Positions 46,516 through 58,011 of a stretch of 64,000 bases of DNA are shown here, in pieces. The DNA is from Solanum dulcamara (Eukaryota; Streptophyta; Magnoliopsida; Solanales; Solanaceae), in assembly GCF_947179165.1 (NCBI RefSeq), contig NC_077242.1, forward strand, positions 41,362,097-41,426,096. Reading direction: 5' to 3'. The notes beneath the pieces were generated by a model. The model did not search any database, was not told the origin of the DNA, and saw only the letters and a program-made list of their open reading frames with translations. The number at the start of each line of letters is the position of its first letter. Positions within the stretch are counted from its first letter, which is position 1. A program made the position numbers and the translations under genes.

Positions 46516-46989
46516 AAGTAGAAAAACACACAGACAAGTAATTCTGCAGGTTATAATATCTACTACTAATGTCTTGTATGTATTCCCTGAGAGTTGCAGG
46601 TGGGTGACTTTGTTGCTGGAGGATGTTGTTGTTGATAAAGGTAAGAGGCAAGCTAAAATTACAGTACAAAGGGCTCCCAATGCATGATCCTATGTTATTG
46701 CATCCTTTAGCAGCCATCCAAAGATGAGTTGCAATAGTTGGATTAGGCAAACTTCCACTTGTAGTTGGACAGGTCCACATGCTGCTGATCACCCTGAAAT
46801 TTTCCAGACCTACAACTACCTGCATATGCAAAAGGAAAAGAAAGGAAGAGATAGCTACTCTAACCCCTAAATCTAATGGTATGGAGATTATTCTATAAAA
46901 GCAGTAAATTAGGGAGACTCTCCCTTTTACAATGGTCCTGATTATCATTATTTATATCAGCTAATATTACAAGGTATGAAGAATTTCCT

Positions 46990-49900
46990 TCAATGTGGTT
47001 GATTGATCTTCTTCATCTTAGTTCTCCTGAAGCTAGCCATGCCAGCTTTGTCCATTTTGTAGTGTCCCTTGGTCTCTCTTGGAAGATGATGAAAGCTGTA
47101 GTAGTGTTGTGTATAGCTTTTCATGTGGCTTTCCTTTGAGAGTGAATCTGCAGTGTAATTAGCTTCCCTAAAGATATGCCTGCACTGGAAAGTTTCCAGT
47201 TTGCTAACCAATACCTGCAGTTCAGTAATATAAGTAATAATGTTCCATGGAGGTTTAAATTCTTGTTTAAGCCACTTGATTAGAAGTTCAGAGTCAACTT
47301 CAAGGGCTACCCTGCTGTATCCATGTTGTAAGCACCACAGAATACCAATAATTGCTGCATGCACTTCAGCTTGGTTATTAGAACCACAGCCTAGTGGAGA
47401 TGCAAAAGCATATATTAATACCCCATTATGGTCCCTTAGAATGCCCCCTGCCCCTATCTTCCCTGGATTGTTAAGGGCACTCCCATCTGTGTTGAGATTG
47501 ATCATTGTAGGTTGTGGTTTAGTCCAGCATACTTTGGTTATTCTCAACTCATGTTGGCTTTTTTCAACCATGGTAACCAAATCTGCCCAATTACTTGGCA
47601 AATCAATATATGGATACACAGTAGAGATAAGCATATATAGATCTTTGGATATTGAGAATATTACTCTAATAGCATTAGACTTCTTGCCTCCATACTTGCA
47701 TGCACATCTATTCTTCCATAGATTCCAACACACAAAAATGGGGGTGGCTTGCATTACTAACTTATGTAGCTCATTGTTAGTTTTGATTAGCCACCACTTC
47801 ATCAATAGGTTTTTTAGAGGAGTGTTGCTGTGTTGTAGACCCCAGTACCCTAAGAAGTGCTTCCATATGTGTTGTGCAAAGTAGCCTGAAACAAGGATAT
47901 GGTCTATATCATCAAGACCTGCTCTATAGCAGCAAGAGCATGCAGCAGGCTCCTGTCCAAAGGCCACAATTCTGTCATTTGTGGGTAGCTTAAGTCTGAA
48001 AGCTCTCCACAAAAGAAAAGAGGCCTTGAAAGGAATGCTATTGTGCCATATGTTGCTGTTAGTGAGAGATCTTGTCTTTTTCTTTCTTACTAACTCCCAA
48101 GCTGATGCACAAGTGAAGTTGCCATGAGAGTTAGGCTTCTAGATGGCTTGATCCTGCATATTTGGAATATAGCTGATGGGAGTGCTGAGAATTTTGCACA
48201 CCAGTTGAGGGGGTGCATGTTTCCTTACTTCCTCTGCCTTCCATCCTCCATTCTCCATTAGTTCAGAGACAATAGTGTTATTCAATCTAGGGAGACTTTC
48301 ATTGTGGTAAGCTAATAGACCTACCCCTAACCAATCATCCTACCACAAGCTGCTTGTTCCAGACTTGATTCTCCATTGTATATAAGGCTCAATATCTTTT
48401 TTATTGATCCTCATGTGCTTCCACATGAGGGACTGTCCTGTGTCCCACTTTTTTATGACTGGAAGAGCCCTTTGACAGTATTTTGCTTTAAGGAATTCCC
48501 CCATAGTGTATTCTTTGATCTGAAAGTCCACCACTGTTTATATTAGAAGGATAAGCACACATCCTCTAATTTTTTAACACCTATACCACCCTCCTCATAA
48601 GGATAACTGATAGTATCCCAAGAGGCCCAGTGATATTTTCTTTTTTTAGTATCCCATCCCCAAAAGAAGTCAGCAATTAGTCTTTTGATCTGATTTATGG
48701 TGGTCTTGGTAGGACTGATAGCTGACAACAGGTGTATAGGAATGGATTGTAGCACTGATTTCACCAAGGTGACTCTACCTCCATAGCTTAACATTTTAGT
48801 CTGCCATCCCCTGATCCTGCTTAGAACCTTAGAAACTATACTAGAGAAATATATGATCCTTTGTCCTCCTATATATAGGGGACAGCCTAGGTAAGTGATT
48901 GGGCCATGAGTGCATTTGTATCTTGTGATCATGCTGACCCTTTCCACCACACCAGAGGGAGTATTCAGTGGCATCATGGTTTGACTCTTATCTTTATTGA
49001 TAAGTTGTCCTGAAATAGCTTCATACAGTTTAAGAGTTTTGGTAATCAGTGTAAGTGAGAAGTTGCTGGTAGATGTGAAAATGATCACATCATCTGCAAA
49101 GCTCAAGTGATTTACTTGAGGACCTCTTCTTTCCATCTGGAATCCTGTATATAAATAATGGTGATGAAGATTGTTGAGAAGTCTAGACAGAACTTCAGCT
49201 CCAATGATGAATAAAGTAGGGGATAGGGGGTCTCCTTGCTTGAGTCCTCTTGTAGAGTGGAAAAAGCCATGCCTTGCACCATTAATGATGACTGAGTACC
49301 AATTGTTTGACATAATCCTCCAAACCATATCAATCAACACTTCTCCAAACCCCATTTTCCTCATGACCATACAAATGAATGACCAAGAGACCCTATCATA
49401 GGCCTTGGCCATATCCAGCCTTATCACCACATTATCCCCAGCCTTTGGTCTCTTAATATTGTGGATGATTTCTTAAGCTAACATTATGTTCTCAGAAATA
49501 CTCCTACCTTTAACAAATCCAGATTGATTATCTGAGATTAGCTGAGGCAATATAGGAGCAATTCTAAGGCTTATCAACTTAGAAATGATCTTGTTAGTGA
49601 AGTTGCTGAGAGAAATAGGCCTGTATTCTGATAGGCTGTTGGGATGCTCATTCTTAGGAAGTAGAGCTAAGTATGCATGAGAAATAAACTTGGAAATACC
49701 ATGTCCATTAAAGAAATACTGGACTAATCTTAGTAGGTCTTCACAGATGATATCCCAGCATGAATGAAAGAATTTCCCATTCATTCCATCTGGTCCAGCA
49801 GCTGATGTAGGGCTCATAGAAAATACAACTTTCTTCAGCTCATCCATAGTAGGTAAGGATTGCAGGCTCTCATTCTGCTCCTCTGTAACCATCCTTGGAA

Positions 49901-51149
49901 TGTATTTAAGAACATCTTCCCTGATCAGTCTTTCTTCTCCAGTGAATGTTTTTTCAAAGTGTGCTGTGGCTGCTCTTGCAATATTGTCTTCACCTTGAAT
50001 AGTATTGCCTTGTTCATCACTAATCTGATGGATGAATAACTTTCTTCTTCTTCCTCTGATAATAGCATGAAAATAGCTGGTATTGGCATCTCCATCTTTG
50101 AACCAATGAAGTTGAGTTTTCTGCTTTAAGATAGCCTTTTCCATCTTCAGATATCTGATGTACTGAGCATTGATCTGATGTAGCTTGGACCTGTTCTCTT
50201 CAGTATTGTCACTGATTATTTTCTCTTCAGCTTGTCTCACCTGCTCTTCATATTCTTTTACTGAAGCAAAGATGTCCCTAAACTCATTTCTTGACCACTT
50301 ACTAAGAGTATTAGAAACTCTTTTCAGCTTTTGTTGGAAGGTTCTCATTGGATTTCCTTCCACAGGATTATCCCAACATGCTTTTACCGTGCTAAGGAAA
50401 TTATCATTGTCTATCCAGCAGTTTAGAAATTTGAAATACTTGATAACATTACCTTGTTTTGCCCTGCTTTCCAGCAATAGAGGGCAATGGTCAGATCCTG
50501 TGGAGGCTAAGTGACTGACAGTTGTTACAGGCATGACTTCTAACCAAGAGTCATTAACCATGGCCCTGTTAAGTCTTTTCCAAATTCTAGCATCTTTGTC
50601 CCTATTATTGCACCAGGTGAACTTCTGCCCACAGAACCCCAGATCAGTGAGTCTACATGCTTCTATCACACTAATAAACTCAAGGCTCTTATTCATATTA
50701 TATGGCTGGCCCCCCATCTTTTCTTCAACATCTGTAATAACATTGAAGTCTCCAATGGTGCACCAAGGCTTCTCCTTACTGGAGAACTGCAACATCTTGT
50801 CCCATAAGTCTCTTCTCATGTAATCCTTGCACTTTGCATAGACAAAGGTAATGAGGTAGCTATTAGGACAGGCCACATGATTGATCTCACAAGTGATCTG
50901 CTGCTCATCCTGGTCCATAATGTTGCAAGCAATGTCTTTGTTCCATAATAACCAGATTTTGCTATTGGAGTTGGACATAACATTATCCATACCTAGCTGA
51001 ATTCTGTGGAACTGAATTTGAGATTTGTTGGAGACTGGTTCTAGCACTGCTATGATAGACAGCTTATGAAAGTCTTTCAACCTTTGTAACCTGTCAAGGG
51101 CCCCCTGAGTATCAATACTTCTTGCATTCCAACAAATTGTACTAATCAT
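46990..51149 (-). pseudogene. LINE ORF2: endonuclease, reverse transcriptase, zf-RVT, RNase H (nonsense mutated)
   Basis: This would nick target DNA and copy element RNA. The endonuclease domain begins at 51149 (MISTICWNARSID) with PWCTIGDFNVI, KRLNRAMVND and STGSDHCPLL. RT (about 49900-48543) has AAGPDGMNGKFF, YRPISLSNFTNKIISK, RLDMAKAYDRVSW, GLKQGDPLSPTLF and the catalytic LSFADDVIIF. Then come a zf-RVT region (about 48012-47800) and an RNase H domain (47540-47080: LNTDGSALNNPGKIGAGG, NNQAEVHAAI, EVDSELLIKWL). Breaks: stop 49473-49475, stop 48543-48545, a one-base frameshift in a run of C at about 48500, TAG 48340-48342 in SLWWDDWLG, TAG 48139-48141 in IWKPN. The order EN-RT-RNase H is typical of RNase H-bearing plant L1 elements. 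Confidence 0.95.
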
Positions 51150-51502
51150 CAGGGTTTTTGAGTTTTGGACCTTGTGTTGATGTTGCTTTTGACAGCAACA
51201 TTATCAGAACTGGTGATGGCACTTTTCTTATTCTTCTTCTTTGTTTGCTTACTTGTTGTAGATGGATCATTTTCCTCATTGACCTGCTGCTTTTCCTTCT
51301 GCAAAAAAGCTTCCATAGTGGTTCTAAAGGTTTTTATTTGATCTTCCTGGTTTGTTTCCTCCCTTTAGTCAGGATCATCCTCATCTTCAGAATGAGTGAC
51401 CCTGTACTCATCAGTCAAATCCTCTGAGATGTCTCCTTTTCTAAGTGCATACCTCTCATTAGATGTATCTTGAATTTGTAGAGGGGTCATATGTATGCCT
51501 GC

Positions 51503-54500
51503 TTATTCTGGCACAAGAACATAGTTCACACTTGGTTGTCCAGATTTCATGTCCTGAACAAATTTCTTTTTAATAGCATCCCTCTTCTTTTTACTCAAAG
51601 ATAGAGTACTTTTATTGTTCAGAAGCTGAGCTACTGCACCCTGGTTTTGTTCACTGCTCTTTGGAGATTTAGCATCTTCCTTATCAGTCACATTAATCTG
51701 AAGCATGTCCTCAGAAACCTGTTGAACATCCTCTTGTTGAACCTGCCTGTTGGACCTTATGGCTGCTGAAAAAGTGGTTGCAGGGGCTGTAGAGTCTTTC
51801 CTATGGTCTACCAATAGATGTTCCCTCCCCCTAGTTTCCCCTTCCTGCAAATTAGTGGGTGTCTCCTGTACTCCCCCTTCCTCACCTCCATAAACTTCTT
51901 CAGCCACAACAACAACATTATTTAAAACATTAAAGCTATTAGGAGAGCCATGGGGGTGTGGGAGCACTGAGTCAGTACCTGGGCCTTTGGCATTGTTGCA
52001 CTCCACATCAGTATGCTTTTCTGCAAGTTTGCTAGTTCCCTTCCTTTTAAAAACCTGCTGAATGGGCCTGTGGGGATTGGGAACCAATATTCTATGGGGA
52101 GGGGGCTGTTGACTCTGGACTCCAGAATCAACATTACATATTTGGACATTATCATTATTAATATTAAAGATAGTACCTGATGGCAGCATGTTCCTTGGTT
52201 GCTGATTATGACTGGTTGTTGGTTGAGGCATTTTTGAGCTTTCTCCTTGGTGCATCCTGCTTTGTTTACTTTGATGAAGAGTTCCTTGTTGGTGGGGTTG
52301 GTTATTTTTCTTGGTTTTCTTTTTTTGAATTTGCCATTCCTCTTTTTCTTGGTTATTTTCATGGTCTTCATCTGTATTATTAAGCTGCTTTTCCTTGTTG
52401 TTGTTTTTTTCTTGGAAATGCTGTTCATTAGCCTTACCTGTGCTGGTTTTGTCCTTGTCTGCAGCAGTTTCTTCTTGAATTTTCTTTTGCCTGTTTTCCT
52501 CCTCTCTTCTCTTCACTGTACAGGTAGTGTGAGTGTGGCCTTGATGCTTGCAGTGTTGGCAATATTCAGGCACCCCTTCATATTGAATTGGTTGCCATCT
52601 ACCCTTGCCATTCACATCTTTTTGAAAGCCCATCCATACATGTTGGGGTCTTTGTTTGGTAAGATCCACTTGGACCTTTACTTTAGCTACACTACCTCTA
52701 GTTTTCTTATATGTTGCCAAGTCCAGGAACAACACTTTCCCAACTGGAGATAGTAGAGGTGTAACCACTTCCATACTATAACAATGCCAAGGAAGTTCTG
52801 GTAGGATTGCCCAAATAGGTACCAAGGGAGTTTCCTCCTCTGGTTTAAATGTGGGAGTCCACAGTTGTAGCCTCATGAGCTGGCCTTGGATAAACATTTT
52901 TCCTTTTGACCACACTGTTGTGTGATCAAACTCATTGTCCAAGTCAATGTATATGTGTCTGGAGTTGAAATGAGTCAGCTTAACCCCTCCTTTAAGCTCA
53001 GTTTGTAGGATGAACTCTTTTCTAATAACTTCCATCCTTGGCATTGTATGTGTAAACTTCCTAATAAGGGTGTATTGACACTTAGCTGCTAAGTTAACCA
53101 TGAAGTCCTCTTCAGAGAATAAAACTGCAGGGTATCCTTACTTTATGGTGATTTCAGGGGGGGAGATACCTATAGGAGTACTTTGGACAGTCTCTTGGGC
53201 TCTAATTTTGGTAGCAAGATTGTGTGTTACAATAAGATTTAGAGGGTTGGTAGTATTTGGAACAGGAGTTCTGGTTTGGTTGTTGATTTTGGGAGCATGA
53301 TTGTTCCTAATTGGTGGATGGCTGTTCTGATCTTTTCTATGGTTGTTGGGATTGAACACCTCAAAGTTGTTAGAAATTTTCAAGGGAGTAGAGTTGGGAA
53401 TGTAAGGTTTGTGACCATCTGTTTGGTTTACTGCAGGACCTTTGGGGTGTAGATTGCTCACACCACCTTGTTGGATTTGGCTCTTACCTTTACCATTAGT
53501 TTTATCACTTAAATCAGATTGTACACTAGCCATATTATCCTCAGTATTTCCATTTACAATTTGGACAACACATATAGGATTAGAAATCAATTCAATAGGC
53601 TGCAGTACAGAGTTGTTATGAATAATATCATGAGTATTATGATTAGTCAAGTTAAGAGACTTACTTGTTGCTCCTTATGCAGACAATCTGAAGTTTTGGA
53701 AGCTGTGGTCACTTCCTGTAACCTTGTGACCTATAATCAAATTATTTCTCACCTGTTCCTGATTATGTTCATCATTTGTAGATTAAGAGACAAGTCCATG
53801 CTGTTGAGCCTTGTCCTGAGGCAAGTTCACTTCCTCATCTGCAGCATAGTGTTCTTCCCTCCTTTGGTCGTCTCGACGACTTTTTGAATTTGAGCTTTTT
53901 GGGGAAGTTTCAATATAACCTGGATACTTTGTTGGAATTGTAACACCAATATGAACATTTTGGTCTGTTTGTTGCTGCAATTGATTCAGTAGAACTCCGG
54001 CAAGCCCACTTTGGCAGTCTTCTTGACGACTTTTCAAATTTGAGCTTTTTGGTTGTAATTCGAGACATTCAGTATGGCTGGGAATCCTCTCTACACTGTT
54101 GCCTACCTGTTGACATTGATTGTGCCTCCATTGGATCACCGGAGCTCCAGCGACTCCATGATTGTCAGGGTTGGAAGGTAAATTCGAAGCTCCTGGTGAT
54201 GATTCGAAATAACACTCCTGTCCTGGAAGATGCACCTCTACATAAGGAATATTTTGGCATTCAATTTGATCAATTTGGGTTACCGGAGCTCCGGCGCCGC
54301 TACCGCGCTCGTCGCCGGAGTTGATTCTTCCGGCGAAAATTACACCCAGCGACTCGTCGTGGGTTGGAGAACAAAACCTTGGTACTGCGCCTTCTCGAAT
54401 GTCGCTAGAATCTGCTAGAGATTGAAGGCGGCGCTCCTGCAATTGTGCGGCGATTGTGGAAGAAATCGCCTGCTGATTTCTTTTAATTGGTACCGTAAAA

Positions 54501-54814
54501 TTATGTGATTCTTGGACCATAACTGGTTCTTGTGTAGCTGAATTTAGTTCTGAATTCCTTTCCCTTCGAATCAATCCAGCATTGTGCCAAGACATGATTT
54601 GTTGTGCACGCAGCAGCTCTTCTTCAGTGACATAAATATCCATCGCTTTAGATTTTTGTAAATTGAAAGAGCTGTGATTGTAGTTTGGGGATGAGACAAC
54701 TTTTGTTATGTTCGTATCGATGAAATCTTCGATTTCATCTCTAGAATGATTTTTTTTGACGTCGGGAGGTGGGTCCCACCCTATTTGGAGATTATGATTC
54801 AAATGCCCTTCCAT
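51503..54814 (-). pseudogene. LINE ORF1: RNA-binding protein with DUF4283-like and CCHC regions, long N-terminal part
   Basis: One reading frame of 1104 codons with three in-frame TAA stops (53783-53785, 53675-53677, 53138-53140), so originally one gene. The N-terminal part (54814-53786) is low in known motifs and repeats a segment: KSSNLKSRQEDCQ and KSSNSKSRRDDQRRE. The C-terminal half (53101-51503) has the DUF4283-type region (VSEEDF-like start, TVWSKGKMFIQGQLMRLQLW, VPIWAILPELPWHCYS), then a zinc knuckle YCQHCKHQGHTHTTCTV and a charged tail with EEENRQKKIQEE. It would coat element RNA. The length is larger than the usual 400-600 residues for plant L1 ORF1 proteins. Confidence 0.9.
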
Positions 54815-54876
54815 GAGAGCTTTTCTTAGAGAACAGTTTTTAGAGAGAGAAAAAATACATAAAAATGAAAAACGAT
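54815..54876 (-). other. LINE 5' untranslated region
   Basis: 62 bp between the ORF1 start (54814, MEGHLNHNLQIGW) and the target duplication. AT- and GA-rich, with no clear promoter motif. Its shortness suggests either that the element is 5' truncated or that the promoter is internal. Confidence 0.6.
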
Positions 54877-54882
54877 TTAAGG

Positions 54883-56419
54883 GGTTTGTTCATTTTTATC
54901 TTAGGGGTGGTACGTTTAATTCTTTAGTGTGGGAATAGATTTGGAAATATTTTAAGGTCACAAGAATCCTTTAGAACAAAGTTAAGTTGAAAGCTTTCAT
55001 ACCGACTGAGTTTCGATGTAAGATTTTATATGGGTCAACTTTAAACAATCATATCTCCTAGAATTTATAGAATTAAGTGGTCCATTCACTATAATATTAA
55101 AGTTATTTGAGTCCTTTTTCCAAATCCACACAGTTTACCTTATTTGGAGTTCAGAGTAAAATGTTATGCCCACTTTAGTGAAGCCTTTCCAAGAAGGCGT
55201 ATCTTCGCGATAACCACTACGGAACGTGAAGACCTTCACAGGCCATGAAGGCTTCCGTGATGGATTGCTTCAACAATTTTTCAGCAACTTCTTGCACGTG
55301 TACTAGGGTTATTTTGATCCTTTTCAAAGCTTTTTAATTGTATTCTAATTCATTTTGAGTGTTTTTGAAGGAGTATATCATTCAATCACTAGTTTCCTCT
55401 AATAATCACCAATCTAGACATTCAAGTATCTAGCACCGAGGTTCACCCACATGATGTTGACTTTATGACTTATGATTTGTCTATTCTGTTGAAAACTTAC
55501 CTAGTACCGAGGTTCACCCTCAGTAGGGGTTCGATCCTTCATGTTCTTTGTGGATTCATATAGGCATATAGGAGTCTACCTTGGCAAGTAGCCTTCCCCT
55601 TGCCTCTGATGTATGGGTAAACATCAGGACTCTATGTTATAGCTCACATGGTTTATGTCAGCTAACGGTAGCTCTCACAAAGTAAAGTATGTTCTCTCAC
55701 TCATGGTTTTGTGATTCTTACTTTAACTTAAGATTCTTCCTACTACTTATGAAAATTTCTCATTATGACTTATGACTATCCATGCATTGTACAAGTTCTC
55801 TTTATAAGTTTGCATTATGGTTTTAAGTGACATTAGGCTTACTCTTGATTCACTATCACATATAAATGGTTTACTTATTATGTGTTCCAACCTTGATCAT
55901 TACATCATTGCTTTTATGTCATGCATTGCATTGATCATATACTTAGTACATTCAAAGTACTAATGCATACCTCTTTTGTTTGCCTACATTGTCTTATAAT
56001 GTATGGCTTTGTGATCACCCTACACACTCTCACGACTAGATAGAAGACTTGTTCAATTCATTGGTAAGTCCTCATGCTTCGGAGACTGCTTATCGAGCTT
56101 ATATCTTCTTGCTACCTCTAAACTATGTTTTTATTTTTAGAATATTTTTGTTCTTGTTTGGGTGAGCTAGTATCTTATTCTATTGCCACATAGTATAGTA
56201 GAGGCATGTCTAGAAAAAGAACTTATGTAAGTCCATTTAATTGGTCCTAAGATTCACCTTTATAGTTAGACTTTATTTTGAGACATAACTATCACTTTGC
56301 TTCCTACTATTGATTTACTTACCTTATGTATGCTTATGATATGTTATGAGTCTTGTTTGGGGTTTCCTAGAGAATCCTAATCGTCGTGTCACACCTAGGA
56401 CCTAGCTTGGGTCGTGACA
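54883..56419 (+). mobile_element. Element D 5' LTR, second part
   Basis: It resumes with GGTTTGTTCATTTTTATCTTAGGGG, matching 58430-58450 in the 3' LTR, and ends TTGGGTCGTGACA. It then lacks about 500 bp that the 3' LTR has (58973-59450). Homology to the 3' LTR is clear up to AACATTCAAGTATC at about 55430 / 58970. No gene is seen. Confidence 0.86.
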
Positions 56420-56422
56420 AAC

Positions 56423-56436
56423 TTTGTATCAAAGCA
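56423..56436 (+). other. Element D primer binding site
   Basis: TTTGTATCAAAGCA, two G-to-A type changes from TTGGTATCAGAGC (initiator-Met complement), 3 bp after the LTR end. Confidence 0.82.
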
Positions 56437-57673
56437 CAAGGTTCAAGTGCTTTAGGGAGTCTAACATGCTGTATCAAGTAGACTCTTGTTCATTGGTATG
56501 AAGTATGCCACATCTACGCATAGAAGGCTATAAGGCATCTTAGGAAACACTTCACTTTTTTCATGATCTCATCCTGCTATAGAGTTGAACTTTAAGGTTT
56601 CTTCCTCTAATGCTCTCTCTTTGTGATTACTAAATCATACCTCCACGAAGATACCCTATCCGAAGTAATGTTTAGGGAGAGGAGAAACAAGCTTCGAAGA
56701 AATTTGAGGGAGAGAAGAAACAAGCTCTGAATAACCCTTTGAATGATCAAGTATCTCATGTGGAGTTCTGAGCCACATTTCAAATTCTAGTCTAAGACGT
56801 GACTACTCAAGTGAATTGAGGGGTAGATTCTCCACCAAATATGGCTACACCAACTTCAAGGGTTAGAGACTTTATAAGGATGAACCCTCTCGAGTTTTAT
56901 GGATCCAAGGTTGATGAGGATCCCCAAGACTTTTTTGATGATATGTACAAGATCGTGGATATTATGGTAGTGTCTTCAGAGAAAAAGGCATAATTAGTGG
57001 CCTACCAACTCATAGGTGTCACCCAAGTGTGGTATAACCAATGGAAAATTGAAAGAGTTGAAGAGGGTCCCATAGGTTGGGAAATTTCAAAGTTACATTC
57101 TTGACCACTTCTTCCCACTTCAGTTGAGGGAGGCGAAGGTGTTTGTTTTATCAACCTCAAGCAAGGAAATATGAGTGTGAAGGAATATTTCCTCAAGTTT
57201 ATAAAATTGTCCAAGTATTCTCCTTCTTTGGTAGTCGACTATCGTGTCTGAATGAGTAAGTTTATTTTGGATGTGTCGGACTTGGTGATGATAGAATGCG
57301 AAACTGCTATGATTATCAAGAAGATGAATATTTCAAGGCTGCCGAGGAGATTGAGAGGGAGAAGCTTAAAGAGAGAAAGGTAAGGAAGTCCAAGAGGGAT
57401 CGGTATGAAAGTAGGTTTTATCATTCAAAATCCAATAGTGGTTCATCTTTTGCTAATGCCCCGATGTCTAGGCCTAACAAGGAAAGACATCCTTTTCCTC
57501 CTTATGAAAGGTGTGGTAGAACTGACCAATGGGAATGCATGGCCGGTAAGAAAGGGTTCTATAAGTGCCGTGATATGGGGTATGAGATGAGAAATTGTCC
57601 GGTGGCTAATAGAAGAAGAACGGAGATGTCTCAAGTTTCTTCATTTGGTAAGTGTGAATTCCCTTTTTTTTGA
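56437..57673 (+). pseudogene. Element D gag, the only gene left (decayed)
   Basis: The plus strand encodes a capsid gene: RYPIRSNV at about 56665, the segment MNPLEFYGSKVDEDPQDFFDDMYKI in part from 56880, KLSKYSP near 57205, then EEIEREKLKERKVRKSKRDRYESRF (57296-57430) and a CCHC knuckle GFYKCRDMGYEMRNCPV near 57555-57605, in which the first cysteine is replaced by phenylalanine or tyrosine and CX2C is lost. It resembles element B gag. Frames shift near 57100 and 57240. There is no pol after it: 57674-58000 is a short non-coding tail. Confidence 0.86.
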
Positions 57674-58011
57674 AATGGTAATGGTCGATATGGATTGTCC
57701 TCGTGTTCGTTGTGTTATGATTTTCTTGATAACCTTGGTGGTTGAGTTGTGGTAGTGATAAAGGTGCTAGAATTCCATGTTCATTCGCATGCACCCATCT
57801 GTTCTAGTTTTCCATGATTATTTCATATGCATGCAGGCTCATGAATTCAATTTTAAGTCTATGTTTCATGCTTATTATGAAAATCTCATGGTTTAGGCAT
57901 TTTTGATGTGTCATTGCATTCATGTTAGGTTGTTGGATGTTTATTCCTCTCTATTCATGCTAGTTTGAGTCCTATTCGAGGATGAATGTTCCATACCCAC
58001 GAGGGAGATAT
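57674..58011 (+). other. Element D internal tail with stem-loop and polypurine tract; pol deleted
   Basis: About 330 bp without coding signal. It ends in CCTATTCGAGGATGAATGTTCC (decayed stem-loop, 57973-57992), then a purine tract GAGGGAGATAT at 58001-58011 directly before the 3' LTR. Pol, which is present in related element B, is entirely missing. Confidence 0.8.

Larger units (their letters stand above)
43842..46989 (-). other. Long 3' region of the LINE with open frames of unknown nature
   Basis: 3.1 kb lie between the end of ORF2 and the poly(A) tail. It contains minus-strand open frames at 44393-45436 (347 codons, rich in Q, S, T, H and C), 45458-46162 (234 codons) and 46247-46948 (233 codons). 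The last two share a segment of about 55 residues around TRPKKFQ, RIIGD and LSLKR, with C-WTCP upstream. I recognise no protein family. The composition and internal repeats favour a degenerate untranslated region, but the pairing of open frames with the duplicated DNA is unusual. Confidence 0.5.
43831..54876 (-). mobile_element. L1-type LINE, 11.0 kb, with ORF1, ORF2 and long 3' region
   Basis: A non-LTR retrotransposon on the minus strand. Its 3' end is marked on the plus strand by a run of T (43831-43841), its poly(A) tail, and its 5' end lies at about 54876. The flanks share TTAAGG (43825-43830 and 54877-54882), a short target duplication. Removing it rejoins the element D LTR (compare 58405-58450). 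Both ORFs have several stops, so it is not active. At 11 kb it is long for a plant L1 because 3.1 kb follow ORF2. It is among the youngest insertions, since it lies inside D. Confidence 0.93.

Noticed and set aside
46990..48012. Possible host RNase H-like gene of 340 codons
   Set aside because: The zf-RVT region followed by LNTDGSALNNPGKIGAGG is the end of LINE ORF2, and the upstream frame joins it through RT. It is not a separate cellular gene.
49473..51149. Stand-alone endonuclease/exonuclease gene of 558 codons
   Set aside because: It is the EN and early RT part of LINE ORF2, cut only by a TAA at 49473; the next frame in the same phase continues the RT.
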